Positions 25,816 to 37,440 of a stretch of DNA of 64,000 bases are shown here, one piece after another. Source of the stretch: Spongilla lacustris (lineage: Eukaryota > Porifera > Demospongiae > Spongillida > Spongillidae); contig OX442421.1 of NCBI GenBank assembly GCA_949361645.1, forward strand, positions 9,575,484 to 9,639,483. The letters are read 5' to 3'. The notes under the pieces are model-generated. The model was not told where the DNA came from. It saw only the letters and a program-made list of their open reading frames with translations, and ran no database searches. The stretch's first letter is position 1. Each line of letters opens with the position of its first letter. Made by a program: the position numbers and the translations under genes.

Positions 25816-25909
25816 ACCACCACCACCACCACCACCACCACACATCACTTGATAAGAACAATTGTTTTCCGTTCAGAGGTGGGTACAGCCTGTGTCAACC
25901 GGAGTTTGA
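20608..25909 (+). CDS. EIF3E: Eukaryotic translation initiation factor 3 subunit E (446 aa)
   Basis: Thirteen exons: 20608-20697, 20803-20862, 20957-21020, 21074-21191, 21395-21443, 21620-21724, 21904-22029, 22558-22682, 23535-23652, 24904-25115, 25207-25309, 25623-25760 and 25877-25909. All junctions are in phase and give 446 aa, against 445 in human. It begins [19 protein letters not shown]. Hallmarks include [49 protein letters not shown] and [18 protein letters not shown]. The C-terminal half is the PCI domain used for eIF3 assembly. The protein is a core subunit of eIF3, which recruits the 40S ribosome to mRNA. The gene starts 137 nt after the upstream CARD gene and ends 117 nt before the ZC3H7-like gene. 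Several introns hold minisatellites. The identification is secure. Confidence 0.97.
21196..21372. repeat. Degenerate ggttaccagtggttatt repeats
   Basis: About ten imperfect copies of a ggttaccagtggttatt-type unit of about 17-27 bp, beginning just after the donor of EIF3E exon 4. Confidence 0.8.
21476..21597. repeat. tttgatgtgatcat tandem repeat
   Basis: Imperfect 20-30 bp units containing gtttgatgtgatcat, about six copies, in an EIF3E intron. Confidence 0.85.
22153..22431. repeat. 29-bp minisatellite, about 10 copies
   Basis: The unit is gttctaacttggttattaac caactggta, with some copies lacking two bases. It lies in the EIF3E intron between exons 7 and 8. Confidence 0.96.
22690..23230. repeat. 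30-bp minisatellite with longer flanking variants
   Basis: Ten copies of ggtggtagctggtctgtgtg tgccagtcca at 22870-23165, flanked by longer (about 42-48 bp) versions with an extra ctctggtctg. It lies just after the donor of EIF3E exon 8. Many copies contain cag-gtgg, so the array is full of splice-site-like sequence. Confidence 0.96.
24473..24632. mobile_element. Short MITE with inverted repeats of about 60 bp
   Basis: The left arm (24473-24532, containing cgacttgtcgcatgcaactc) and right arm (about 24571-24632, containing gagttgcatgcgacaagtc) are inverted copies at roughly 85 percent by eye. The ends read gccagcata...tatgccggc. It sits in the long EIF3E intron before exon 10 and is non-coding. 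The superfamily was not determined and no target duplication was recognised. Confidence 0.75.
25355..25436. repeat. 21-bp tandem repeat, about 4 copies
   Basis: Copies of gggagtgcccatttggtaca a in the EIF3E intron after exon 11; they start about 45 bp downstream of the donor. Confidence 0.9.
25772..25841. repeat. (CA)n then (CAC)n microsatellite
   Basis: Compound CA/CAC tract in the last EIF3E intron. Confidence 0.97.
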
Positions 25910-25946
25910 TGTTCAGCGCCCACGTCCGTCATCACGACTAGTTATT

Positions 25947-25952
25947 ATTAAA
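25947..25952 (+). terminator. Polyadenylation signal ATTAAA for EIF3E
   Basis: ATTAAA 38 nt after the EIF3E stop codon and 75 nt before the next start codon. Confidence 0.5.
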
Positions 25953-26026
25953 TAGCGCCGGACTCAATGATTTTAAATGTAATAATTGCGCAATGGCACA
26001 ATGAATTTTGTTTTAAAGAGTCGAAG

Positions 26027-26618
26027 ATGTCTACGCAGGCAAGAAATTTAAGGCAGCGTAATATTGGCAAGGTTCGTACATCTATTATACTGTTAGAAAT
26101 GCTGCTAGCGTTCGGCATGTTCTAGACAGATATGCATGAAAGTGGTGGGGACCTAATAGGCCTATCAACTGTGTAGGGCACCCCCCAACCTTTGATTGTC
26201 GTGCCCGACTTTGCTAACAGTAGTGTAACCGTCATTGCTTCGAGTAGGAAAGCGAAGGAATGCTTACAGAAATCCTGGGTTGTTTAGAGGAGATCCAAAA
26301 GTGCTTGGAAGTAGCTGATTCAGATGAGAGAGCATGTCGTCGAGGAATAATAACTGCAAACGATGCATTGAAACTGACTTCAGACGATCCTGACGTTAAA
26401 TGTGACATACGAATGAAACGGGCACAACTTCTATATATGGCAGTAAGTATACAGGAATCCAGCTGGATATTTAACATGTACAACAGAGAAGGTCGCGGTG
26501 CTAATAATATTGATATGAGGTCACGTGCACATGTCCACATGCACGTGCGTGCTGTTTTACAATAAATTTGGGTGGGTTGTGTAAGTTAGTTTCGTGCGGA
26601 TTCCGAATGTACGTGGGC

Positions 26619-26652
<34 letters not shown>

Positions 26653-29100
26653 TTTTTACTGTTGCAATCTTGCAGGCGAAAAAGACATACAATACAAATT
26701 CACTATCAATTAAAGACCCGATATCAAGCTGTATTGCCGACTGTGAACAAGGTACTATTGAATTAATCGAGTGTATATGAGAGTAAGTGGAGGAAAAAAA
26801 TGTTTTTTCAACTTGATAGTCGAATGACCACATGTCTAAGCATGTGTTGTATAGATGGAAATGTATATATATGCTCTAATTCTCCAGTTAAACTTATTCA
26901 AAATAATATCCTGAATCAAGAAGCAGAGAAGCTTATCGTACTAGCCAAACAGCTCCAGGAGACAAAGGTATGTGTGGGCCGCCCAGGTCCCTCCTAGCTA
27001 TCAGTAGAGGGGGCTGTACACATTAGTAGAGGGGGCTGTACACATCAGTAGAGGGGGCTGTACACATCAGTAGAGGGAGGGGGCTGTACACATTAGTAGA
27101 GGGGGCTGTACACATCAGTAGAGGGAGGGGGCTGTACACATCAGTAGAGGGGGCTGTACACATCAGTAGAGGGGGCTGTACACATTAGTAGAGGGGGCTG
27201 TACACATCAGTAGAGGGGGCTGTACACATTAGTAGAGGGGGCTGTACACATCAGTAGAGGGGGCTGTACACATTAGTAGAGGGGGCTGTACACATCAGTA
27301 GGGGGGCTGTACACATCAGTAGAGGGGGCTGTACACAGTAGAGGGGGCTGTACACATCAGTAGAGGGGGCTGTACACAGTAGAGGGGGCTGTACACAGTA
27401 GAGGGGGCTGTACACATCAGTAGAGGGGGCTGTACACATCAGTAGAGGGGGCTGTACACATTAGTAGAGGGGGCTGTACACATCAGTAGAGGGGGCTGTA
27501 CACATTAGTAGAGGGGGCTGTACACATCAGTAGAGGGGGCTGTACACATTAGTAGAGGGGGCTGTACACATCAGTAGGGGGGCTGTACACAGTAGAGGGG
27601 GCTGTACACAGTAGAGGGGGCTGTACACATCAGTAGAGGGGGCTGTACACAGTAGAGGGGGCTGTACACAGTAGAGGGGGCTGTACACATCAGTAGAGGG
27701 GGCTGTACACATCAGTAGAGGGGCTGTACACATCAGTAGAGGGAGGGGGCTGTACACATCAGTAGAGGGGGCTGTACACATCAGTAGAGGGGGCTGTACA
27801 CAATAGAGGGGGCTGTACACATCAGTAGAGGGGGCTGTACACATCAGTAGAGGGGGCTGTACACATCAGTAGAGGGGGCTGTACACAGTAGAGGGGGCTG
27901 TACACAGTAGAGGGGGCTGTACACATCAGTAGAGGGGGCTGTACACATTAGTAGAGGGGGCTGTACACATTAGTAGAGGGGGCTGTACACATTAGTAGAG
28001 GGGGCTGTACACATTAGTAGAGGGGGCTGTACACATTGAGGGGGCTGTACACATCAGTAGAGGGGGCTGTACACATCAGTAGAGGGGGCTGTACACATCA
28101 GTAGAGGGGGCTGTACACAGTAGAGGGGGCTGTACACAGTAGAGGGGGCTGTACACATCAGTAGAGGGGGCTGTACACAGTAGAGGGGGCTGTACACAGT
28201 AGAGGGGGCTGTACACATCAGTAGAGGGGGCTGTACACATCAGTAGAGGGGGCTGTACACATCAGTAGAGGGGGCTGTACACATCCAGTAGAGGGGGCTG
28301 TACACATCAGTAGAGGGGCCTGTACACATTAGTAGAGGGGGCTGTACACATTAGTAGAGTTAAGGATCTTGTATCTCTACACTAGCCAGTGAAGTTCGTA
28401 TAATATGGTCATTACACACCAGACATCTAGACAAGCAAAATGGTTATAGGGGGATTTCCATGGTTCCCCCCCCCCAAAAAAAATAGCGGGGGGGGGGGGG
28501 GGGGGGGGGCAGAAGCACTGTCAGTTATTGGCCTCGCCATAAAGTGCATGTTTTGTACCTCACGTTGCGTAAAACTATGACATAGCGCAGGTACTTTCGC
28601 GGGATCAATGTACTATGATATTGAAAGAAAGCACTTGTCACTGCGGTACCAATAATTGAAAGGTGCATTTGTACTGTTTTATGCGATACCATATAGCGCA
28701 AAATAGCGGCGGGTTGGCGAATTTTTGCCAAAAAATTTACCCAACCAAATTAGACCCTTTTGCAGTTAAGTTACAGGTAAACAGTTTTTGTTATGCCAAA
28801 ATTTCCTACAGTAGCTGACTACATATACCTCTATACATTTATACATTACGTCATGGCACTAGTTGACTACATATACATTTATACATTACGTCATGGCACT
28901 AGCTGACTACTACAAGGCATTCTTCAAAGGGAGTCTGCTAATTTTTTTAACGGTATATGGAGGGGGTGTTTGCTGTTGATAAGTGGTTGAATTTTTGTGC
29001 TTCCTTTTTTAAAATGCAGAAAATGGATTTAGGACCCCCTAATAAAGGTCAGTATATGTGTGCCTAACTATGTTTATCACATTGATATGCATATACATGT

Positions 29101-29166
<66 letters not shown>

Positions 29167-31454
29167 TCATGAAACTAGCTGTTGAATATTATCAAAAATT
29201 TGATCCAAAGAAGACATGTTTAAGAAGTGTAGGTAGCATCAATGCAAAGTTACTGCAAGATGTTGTGACGTGCTACAAGCAAGTCAAGCGTGTTTGCAGA
29301 ACATGCTATTACCTCCACAGAAAGCAGGAACCGTTGGAACACTCGAATAGGTGTAAAAGCTGCAACAAAAATGAAATAATACGTTTGATTCCAGCCAGCA
29401 AGATGTGCCAGAATGAGTTGAACCTGAATTTGATACCTGTTCCCCTACCACCTCAGTCTTTTATGGCACATCCCAGTAAGCCTTTTGAGCACTGCAAGAA
29501 GGATGGCCATCCGAAATGTTTTGAGAAAGCTGCCACGAATGAGGTGTGGTATTCTCACAGCTTGGAGGAACTGGTGATATGGACAGTTGAAAGGCAGTAT
29601 GGTGAGTGGGGGAGGGGAAGAGGGGGTTCTCATTCCCTGGTTTGTTATGACCCATTCTCATTCCCTGGTTTGTTATGACCCGTTCTCATTCCCTGGTTTG
29701 TTATGTCCCGTTCTCATTCATGCCCAGGCTGCACATTTGATGAGTACATCAGAAAGTATCACAATCACCCAGCAGCTGCTGCAGCTCCATCATCGGCTCC
29801 TTTGCCTCTCGATGTGGATACCGATTTAGGTGAGCTTAATGATTATGTAGGAAGCATGCACTGTTATATGTATGGTGCATATGCATCGGAAGGGTGGAAT
29901 TTGGGAGGCTTGTTGTGTAGTGCATGACTTTTCCTGAGGACTTGTGTGGTAGCCACACTTTTAGAAAAGGTTGTATAGACCATGAGCACTGGTTGGAGTC
30001 TTTATTCTAATCAATCCACACCCCTGGACATGCATAGATTATTTGTATCGTCCAGACGACGTGGTGTTCCAGAATACAGCATCCATCCCACTAGACCTCT
30101 TGAAAGATGTTGCCAACAGTTACGAGGATCGCAGGGAATACTGTAAGTGGTGCTTCTACCGCAACGGAAAGCCCGCTAAGGCAGCTATTGGGGCAAACAA
30201 ATGTTCTAGTTGTCATGCCGACTGGTACCCTGTGGTGGTCATCAAAGCCAGTGACCAGTGCTGGAACTTTGGTGACTTCACTCACCTTCCTATTGCACCG
30301 TGGCCACGAAGCAAGCCACACCTGACGCCCTTTGAGTACTGCCAGAAGGATGACCACCATCGCTGCTTTAAGGTGTACAGTGAGGATGAGTTCTGGTATG
30401 CCCATTCGGTGGAAGAGTTGGTGGTCTGGACTGTTGAGAGGGAGTATGGTATGTTGAGAGGGAGTATGGACTGTTGAGAGGGAGTATGGTATGTTGGGAG
30501 GGAGTATGGTATGTTGAGAGGGAGTATGGTATGTTCGATGATTGCTGTCCCATGTTCTTAGGACCGTGTCATGTGCACCGGTTGTTTAAAATTATAGAGC
30601 TCTTGTTTGATCACATGACCTAGCCATAGGTGTCACCTGCTTTACAATGTGTTCTCACTGTAGGTCAGCCGTTCAGTGACTATGTGCACAAGAATCAGAA
30701 GACGCTGTTGAAAAGTAAGTGTTTCATAACTAATTTATTGGCACGGTGTGAATGCTGTTCCCGCTAGATCCACCCCAACCAAAGGGTTCTTTTATTAGCC
30801 ACGCCCCACAGCCAATGGATGCAGAACCAAGTTTTTCCTCTACAGCTACTACAAATTCAGTTGCAATTGCATCATCACATGAAAGTGAGTTGGGGGATTG
30901 AGTTACACATGTGCATGTTGGGGGTACTGATGGGCCCATAATGAGGAGATGGTGCATGGGTACAAGGGACCATGAATGATCTTACATTCTCCAGCCTACC
31001 GTCTGTCAACCTGTCGCTTCGCAAGGGTTAGTGACATCCCTCGAATCCTTCTTCAAGAGGTGGCCAAGTCTTACTATCACAAAGTGGCAGTCTGCCGTTC
31101 GTGTTTCTATGGTGAACGTCGCCTTGGTTTAAAAAAAGGCACCACCTGTGATTCACCCAAAGCACACAAGTGGTCAAATCCGCTGGTGGTGATGCCGTCC
31201 TGCTCCTTGTGTGACAACACGCCCTGCTTTGCTGAGGGAGAGTATGTTACCCTGCCTCCTGTTCCACCCTTGGTCCTGCTGACGCCGTGTATGGAGAAGA
31301 ACCATCGGCAGTGTTTTGCCAACTGCCTTAGTAAGCTGGATGAGAGGTGTGCCCACAGCGTTGAGGCGCTGGTTGTATGGATAGTGGAGAGTGAGAAAGG
31401 TAAGGTGCTCATTATATGGAATGATTGTCATAAGAGTGTAACTCAAATACTCAG

Positions 31455-31534
<80 letters not shown>

Positions 31535-34500
31535 TGCAAAGGAACACGTGATGTTGTTGTTCATACTTGTGTGCCTTTAGTGGCGATTCTCAGCATTGTC
31601 TTAGCAACCATATTATTTCCTCAACCAGGGTCATTTGAAGATTACATTGCTGGTCTGAAAAACCAAAGCAATGAAAGCATTCCGACAGGTAAGAAATGGT
31701 CACATATTATAACTGCCAGAAGGAAATATTGGGTTTCCTCAGTATCCTCCTTAGCCAATCAATAGGACCATAGATCCTCTCCATTGCTAAGGTTCCAATA
31801 GTTTAACCAATAGGATGTAGGACCCCTCGATTGGGATCCCTCTGCTAACCAATGGAATCCCTCCGTAACTGACCAATAGCATCTCTCTATCACGCGTTTC
31901 TCTGTCACACCTGTAGGCAGACCTACAGTACAGCCCCAGCTGCCTCCTTCCTCAAAGGTTTACTTCCCAGAGAGTGATTCGTTTGCCACTGCCCACTCCA
32001 TTCCACACGATCTTCTTACTGCTGTTGCCAGGTGCTATGGCGAACGTCATACAGTGTGTCGTCTGTGCTATTTTGACCCCAAGGGTAGGAGCCAGGCCCT
32101 ATCGGAGAAGCTGCCTGGAGTACAAAATGTCTGTGAGAGGGGGCACCCTTGGAAACCATTGTGTGTGATACCGCGATGCGAGATGTGTGCTGGGCCGAGT
32201 GAGTGGATAGCCATGTTTCCAGTCCCTGAGCACATGAAGAGTATCAGTACTCCCTTCACCATGTGCAACAAGATGGATGGCCATCGCAGCTGCTTTGAGA
32301 TGGCACGTACTCAAGGCCCTTGGTTTCCACACACTGTTGAGGAGATGGTTATATGGACTGTGGAGAGAGACCGAGGTAGAAAGAGCAATGGAGGGTGGGG
32401 AGATAGGTGGAGGGTGGGGAGATAGGTGGAGGGTGGGGAGACAGGTGGAGGGTGGGGAGACAGGTGGAGGGTGGGGAGACAGGTGGAGGGTGGGGAGACA
32501 GGTGGAGGGTGGGGAGACAGGTGGAGGGTGGGGAGACAGGTGGAGGGTGGGGAGACAGGTGGAGGGTGGGGAGACAGGTGGAGGGTGGGGAGACAGGTGG
32601 AGGGTGGGGAGACAGGTGGAGGGTGGGGAGACAGGTGGAGGGTGGGGAGACAGGTGGAGGGTGGGGAGACAGGTGGAGGGTGGGGAGACAGGTGGAGGGT
32701 GGGGAGACAGGTGGAGGGTGGGGAGACAGGTGGAGGGTGGGGAGACAGGTGGAGGGTGGGGAGACAGGTGGAGGGTGGGGAGACAGGTGGAGGGTGGGGA
32801 GACAGGTGGAGGGTGGGGAGACAGGTGGAGGGTGGGGAGACAGGTGGAGGGTGGGGAGACAGGTGGAGGGTGGGGAGACAGGTGGAGGGTGGGGAGACAG
32901 GTGGAGGGTGGGGAGACAGGTGGAGGGTGGGGAGACAGGTGGAGGGTGGGGAGACAGGTGGAGGGTGGGGAGACAGGTGGAGGTTAAAGAGGCATATGAG
33001 AAAGGTCTGAATGTTTGTGCAGAAAACTGGAAATATTTTGGCCAAATAAAACGTGTGTGTATATTTATAGCATACCACTCCTAGGTGAGCGGTTTGAAGA
33101 TATATACGAAGAGTTCCTTCCCCATGACTACCAGCCATCTGATGATTATTACGGTCAATATGCACCTGATGATCATTACACACCTGATGATCATTACACA
33201 CCTGATGATCATTATGCACCTGATGATCATTATCCACCTGATGATCATTACACACCTGATGATCATTATCCACCTGATGATCATTATCCACCTGATGATC
33301 ATTACCCACCTGATGATCATTACCCACCTGATGATCATTACCCACCTGATGATCATTACCCACCTGATGATCATTACACACCTGATCAGTACACATCTGA
33401 AAGCTACCAATCAGATCCACCTCCTGAACCTGCTGATGCTATGGAAGAAGCAATGAGAAAGCTTATCAGTAGCCTCGCCTCTCAGGATGTGGGGGCGGGG
33501 CTGGCCTCTCAGGATGTGGGGGCGGGGCTGACCTCACAGGAGGTGGGGGCTAAGACTGGTACCCTGGTCACCGGACCAGAGAGCCAGTTAGAGTTGTTCC
33601 CAGCTCTGGCTGGTCATCATTCCTCCATAGCAGGCGGACTGGCATCCCAGCCACTCATGTCCCAGGTTGATCCTAGCTTGTCCCGTGTGCCAAATTGGTC
33701 TCCACCTGCTTGGCCATCTGACTCCTCCCCCTCACTGAGTCAGTCAGATCAGCTGGGACGCACCATACCTGTTGTCCGTGGGCCTCGAGGAAGCTACCCA
33801 TCTGGACAACAGGCAGCCATTCAACCTGTAGCAGTGTCGTTAGGTACCAAGCAGGTAAAGAAAGCAAAGCCCCTTTCTCAGAGCTCACCTGATCCGAGCC
33901 TCATGCTGCAGAGGGAAAGTGCACTCCTCTCCCAAGATTCCCAGCGTGACTTTGTAATGGACCAATTTGGTGGCGATGGCAGTGAGGGAAAACCCCTATC
34001 CCAGGATCACAAGTCAGACATCAGCTCTATCGCAAGCCCACCTCTTCGTGATTTGCCCCCTCCTGTCCCTGGGGAGAGAGGTCAGCGTGAAGGTGTCAGT
34101 GCCAGCAGCTCAGCTGCTGAAATCAATGACCAGACCACTGATGAAACAGTTGAAGGACTGTACACATGCCTCCTCTGCTACCAAGGTTACGAGTCAGCTG
34201 AGGATCTGGCTGAGCACTGCAAAGATGGAGAGCACGTTAGTGCAGTTTTGAAGGACTGTTGCTGGGCAACCATTTGGAAGTATGTTCCTCCCCCATTTGA
34301 TAAGACACCTTCCCAGTTCAACTTGTGTCCAAGGTAAAGAGTGTGTATCAGGAAGTATAAAACACACACATATACACACACACTGTGAGGGCTGCTTTGT
34401 TGTCTGAGTACAGTACATACTGTCATTCGTAATCAGGTCGGGTGTGTGCAGAAACAGGCTGGATTGTCAGAAGGCTCACTCTGAGGATGAGTTTGTTGAG

Positions 34501-36322
34501 TGGGGAAATCGCTACCAGCATCGTCGAAGAAAGATAACTGGAGAAGAGAGTCCGTTAAACTTCCAGCCCCAAGGTGTGGGCGTGACATTGCCAGTAAATG
34601 TAAGTTATTATTAAGCCTTTGGTTGCTGGTGTTTGCTAAGGAAAGTCCTATAGCAATGGTGATGCTTTCCATGTGGTCTACACCAGGTGGTTTGGCTACT
34701 GCCTAGAGCTGACTCCTGATGGTGTGGAAGTAGGGCATACCCTGATGGTGTGGAAGTGGGGCATACCCTGATGGTGTGGAAGTGGGGCGTACATTTTCCT
34801 TTGCATTTTGATTTCAATGTTAGGGGATCAAGATAACCACCTCACATGTTGAGTGTACTGGGTCATTACATTTGTTTTGAGTGTGTGGGGTTTATTTATT
34901 TATTTATTTTTTGGTTACCTAGGGAGGCTCGGACCACAGTGTGAAGCTGTTGCTGTCAGGTCAACCGCAGGACGTGTCGGCACCTTCCGGCAAGGAGTTC
35001 TCCTGGCAGATCACACTGGAAGGCCAGGTATATGCACATCTGATAGCACATCTGTCAGTTATATGACGGCAGTGCCTAGTCCATCATACTACATGGGTAT
35101 GTAAAATAATAGCTATAGATGGGGAGCAACATTTGGAATCACATTGACATTGTGCCCACATGTGTTAATTATCATGCTTCTTTCCCTTCAGAATTGGCAG
35201 AGTCTCTTGGGCATCGTCTGTAATAGTGAATCAAAGTCTGTTTTCAGCATTACCAAGATCGAAGGGGACACCTTCCTCCCTAAGCAACCAAGGAAACCAG
35301 AATGGAAAGCTAAGTCTATTGAGCAGGCTATACTGTTAGGAAAGATTACCATCACTCTGAAAGCAGTAGTCACAACATCTGGACGCCATCACTGTTCTGT
35401 TTGCTTTCTTCTTGGATTTCAGCAGCATTTCTGTCTGAATTTGAGTGTATGTGTTGGGCAGCAGTACTCCCAACCCCTCCAACAGGCCCAACCCCTCCAA
35501 CAGGCCCAACCTCTCCAACAGGCCCAACCTCTCCAACAGGCCCAACCTCTCCAACAGGCCCAACCCCTCCAACAGGCCCAACCTCTGCAACAGGCCCAAC
35601 CTCTCCAACAGGCCCAACCTCTCCAACAGGCCCAACCCCTCCAACAGGCCCAGTCAGTTCAACAGCCTCGGGTAGAATTGAGCCACACAAACCAGCAGTT
35701 CCAATTGGCAATAAAAGATCAGGCAATTAACCAACAACAGGTCCAAAAGTCACAGCAGCCATCTGCAGATGAGCCAGGGCAGAACCAGTCCCCAGGCCAG
35801 CAAATTTACCGGCCCCCTCATCCACATCCCGTGGCTTCTGTTCATCCTTCGCTCTCGCGGAATCAAGCCCAGTCACTTACTGAACAACCTCTATCGTTTC
35901 AGGCTGCTCAACATCAAACCAAAGATTTAATGGTGTCTGGTACAGAGAACAGTAAAGTGAAGGCTGATGCAGCCAGTCCAATAGCAGTGAACACACCAGG
36001 ACACAGGGTAACTCCAGTTGAAACAGACCAAACCACACCCACAAAGGAGTTTTCCAATACACCGACTGAGCTGCGGCAGCCCAAGGATTTGTTAAAAGCA
36101 CTGCCTAAAGAAGCCAGAAGTAGTACTGTGCAGGAACAGATCAAAAGTGTTTCAGCCAAAGCAGCAAGTGACCAATCAAAGAACAGAGAAGACTTGCCAA
36201 AGCCGAAGACAGTGGCTTTTGATTGGGGTGAAGGCATTGGACTTGTGGCTGAAGATGATACCTTGTCAAGATATACAAATGATCCGTTTTTCGATAATCT
36301 CATCGCATCATTCGTAAAGTAG
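26027..36322 (+). CDS. ZC3H7: ZC3H7 (RoXaN)-like zinc-finger protein (1710 aa)
   Basis: Seventeen exons: 26027-26071, 26248-26442, 26676-26751, 26855-26967, 29020-29047, 29179-29601, 29728-29829, 30038-30448, 30664-30714, 30768-30884, 30995-31399, 31629-31688, 31917-32375, 33085-34333, 34437-34599, 34923-35027 and 35192-36322. Phases agree throughout. The N-terminus (1-150) looks helical and TPR-like. Four Cys-rich repeats follow (about 153-293, 328-464, 521-655, 676-828), each with CxxC, a second Cys pair and a finger ending (W/C)xxHSxEEx(V)IWTVE. Then come a PDDHYP repeat, a C2H2 finger (CxxC-x12-H-x5-H, about 1190), a CCCH finger (C-x5-C-x5-C-x3-H, about 1243), a beta-rich segment and a PLQQAQ repeat. 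This order matches vertebrate ZC3H7A/B, which are RNA-binding. The C-terminal extension is not in those relatives as I remember them. Confidence 0.85.
27003..28362. repeat. 22-bp minisatellite of about 1.36 kb
   Basis: The unit is agagggggctgtacacatca gt. There are frequent 17-bp variants lacking five bases, and about 60 copies in all. It starts about 35 nt after the donor of ZC3H7-like exon 4. Minus-strand open frames (Cys-Thr-Ala-Pro polymers) are artefacts. Confidence 0.97.
29101..29162. repeat. (CA)n microsatellite
   Basis: CA tract of about 60 bp ending 16 bp before the acceptor of the exon at 29179. Confidence 0.97.
30425..30540 (+). repeat. Tandem duplication of an exon-intron junction
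   Basis: The last bases of the second finger exon and its donor (gttgagagggagtatg|gtatg) are repeated about five times in 20-22 bp units running into the intron. Most copies keep a GT donor context. Confidence 0.9.
31457..31533. repeat. (TG)n microsatellite
   Basis: TG tract of about 77 bp in the intron after the third finger exon. Confidence 0.97.
32388..32985. repeat. 19-bp minisatellite, about 31 copies
   Basis: The unit is gtggagggtggggagacag, very homogeneous, starting 13 nt after the donor at 32376. Long open frames on both strands are artefacts of a unit without stops. Confidence 0.97.
33163..33384 (+). repeat. Coding 18-bp repeat (PDDHYP)
   Basis: About twelve copies of cctgatgatcattaccca in the fourteenth exon of the ZC3H7-like gene. 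They encode an acidic, His/Tyr-rich hexapeptide array at about residues 855-929. Confidence 0.95.
35467..35652 (+). repeat. Coding 18-bp repeat (PLQQAQ)
   Basis: About ten copies of an 18-nt unit in the last exon of the ZC3H7-like gene (about residues 1426-1487). They give a Gln-rich low-complexity tract followed by more Gln-rich sequence. Confidence 0.95.
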
Positions 36323-36640
36323 TAGGATACCTTGGCAAACTCTGCATGTTTAGGTACAGCTGCTGCTGCTTTTTGTTCATTATATGCATCTATTTATATC
36401 CGCAACTAATGTACACTGCTGCTCTGTTGTTTAAAAAGGATTGCTTTGCATCAAAAACATGAAGTGTACGTGTAACCAACTGATCATGAGTGCATGTACA
36501 TACAAGCACGTGTGTGATGAGCTACATTGATGTGGCACGTGTGTGATGAGCTACATTGGTGTGGCAAAGAAGAGGTGAGGAAGATGAACAGAAATCTGGT
36601 TAATCAAAGGTCAATGTTGTTACGGGGGGGGGGGGGGGTG
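36323..36640. other. Convergent 3' spacer
   Basis: Spacer between the ZC3H7-like stop (+) and the stop of the small membrane-protein gene (-). It contains a direct duplication of gcacgtgtgtgatgagctac (36495-36560) and a run of about 14 G at 36625. No coding segment is seen. Confidence 0.5.
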
Positions 36641-37361
36641 TTACAGTTCAGTTTCCTCCCCTGGAGTTGCAGCGATCCCGTACTGGTCTGCCCTTGGGTA
36701 TACTGGGCTTGGTACAGGCTTTGGGTTTACAGGAAAGAAGTACGGTGTGCTGGTTGAATAGGGTTGAGCTGATGCCGAGTCGACAGCTTCTTTCTCTGGA
36801 GGAGGAGGGTTATTAACTTGAGGATGTGAGATGTTATAGTAAGGACTGCTTTTTTCCTCGCCAGCCGCCTCCGCTGCTTTGTCTTTGTAAGCTGTGCGGA
36901 GGTATAAGGTTCCTCAGTTACGTCAATTCCCAAGCCACATCATTCCGCGTTCTGCTGTGCTGTATATCACACCAAAAGCCCAACCTACCCATGTATGTGC
37001 ATTTGTGTGTATGTGTATTTGTATCACCTGTTGAAATCTCGTCATCGTCGTCGTACAAGTTAGCGCTTTTTGCCGCGTCCGTCTGCTTCTTCCTCTTCCT
37101 CTGGTGATCCACGCAATACGGTACAACCCACAAAGTGACACATATCACCAGCAGGATAGCAACAAGGATGAAAATAGCCACCGGAATGGCGTAGTACGCT
37201 ATGAGGTGAAATGCTGCTCTTAAGTGTACCCTCATAGAATGTCGCAACCAACAACAACAACCCCCCCCCCAAAAAAAAAAAAAAACTCACGTACGCTTTC
37301 CTTCCGCACTCGCTGGCAGCACTAAGGTAAGTAAGAGTAAAAAAGCGCCACAACCAAGCAT
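36641..37361 (-). CDS. Small single-pass membrane protein with PDZ-ligand tail (170 aa)
   Basis: Three exons on the minus strand: 37361-37291, 37218-37028 and 36891-36641. Phases (2, then 1) match with GT-AG borders. The start codon is followed by a clear signal peptide (LLLLTLVLPASA). A very short lumenal or extracellular piece follows, then a strong transmembrane helix (IPVAIFILVAILLVICVTLW) and a basic stop-transfer segment (HQRKRKK). The rest is a cytosolic tail with acidic DDDDE, proline-rich PPPP and tyrosine motifs. The last residues are ETEL, a class I PDZ-ligand form. The family was not recognised. It ends head to tail 79 bp from the sulfotransferase. It may be a membrane adaptor that docks a PDZ protein; this is inferred only from sequence features. 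Confidence 0.78.
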
Positions 37362-37440
37362 ATCTTCTATATTACGAATAACATTATGGCACGTGACTTG
37401 ACCTGTACACAAATTATGTAATATGATTGCACTATAGCTA

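Noticed and set aside
32277..33084. [19 protein letters not shown] and Ser-Pro-Thr-type open frames
   Set aside because: 19-bp intronic array; the true exon stops at the donor 32376 and the next begins at 33085.
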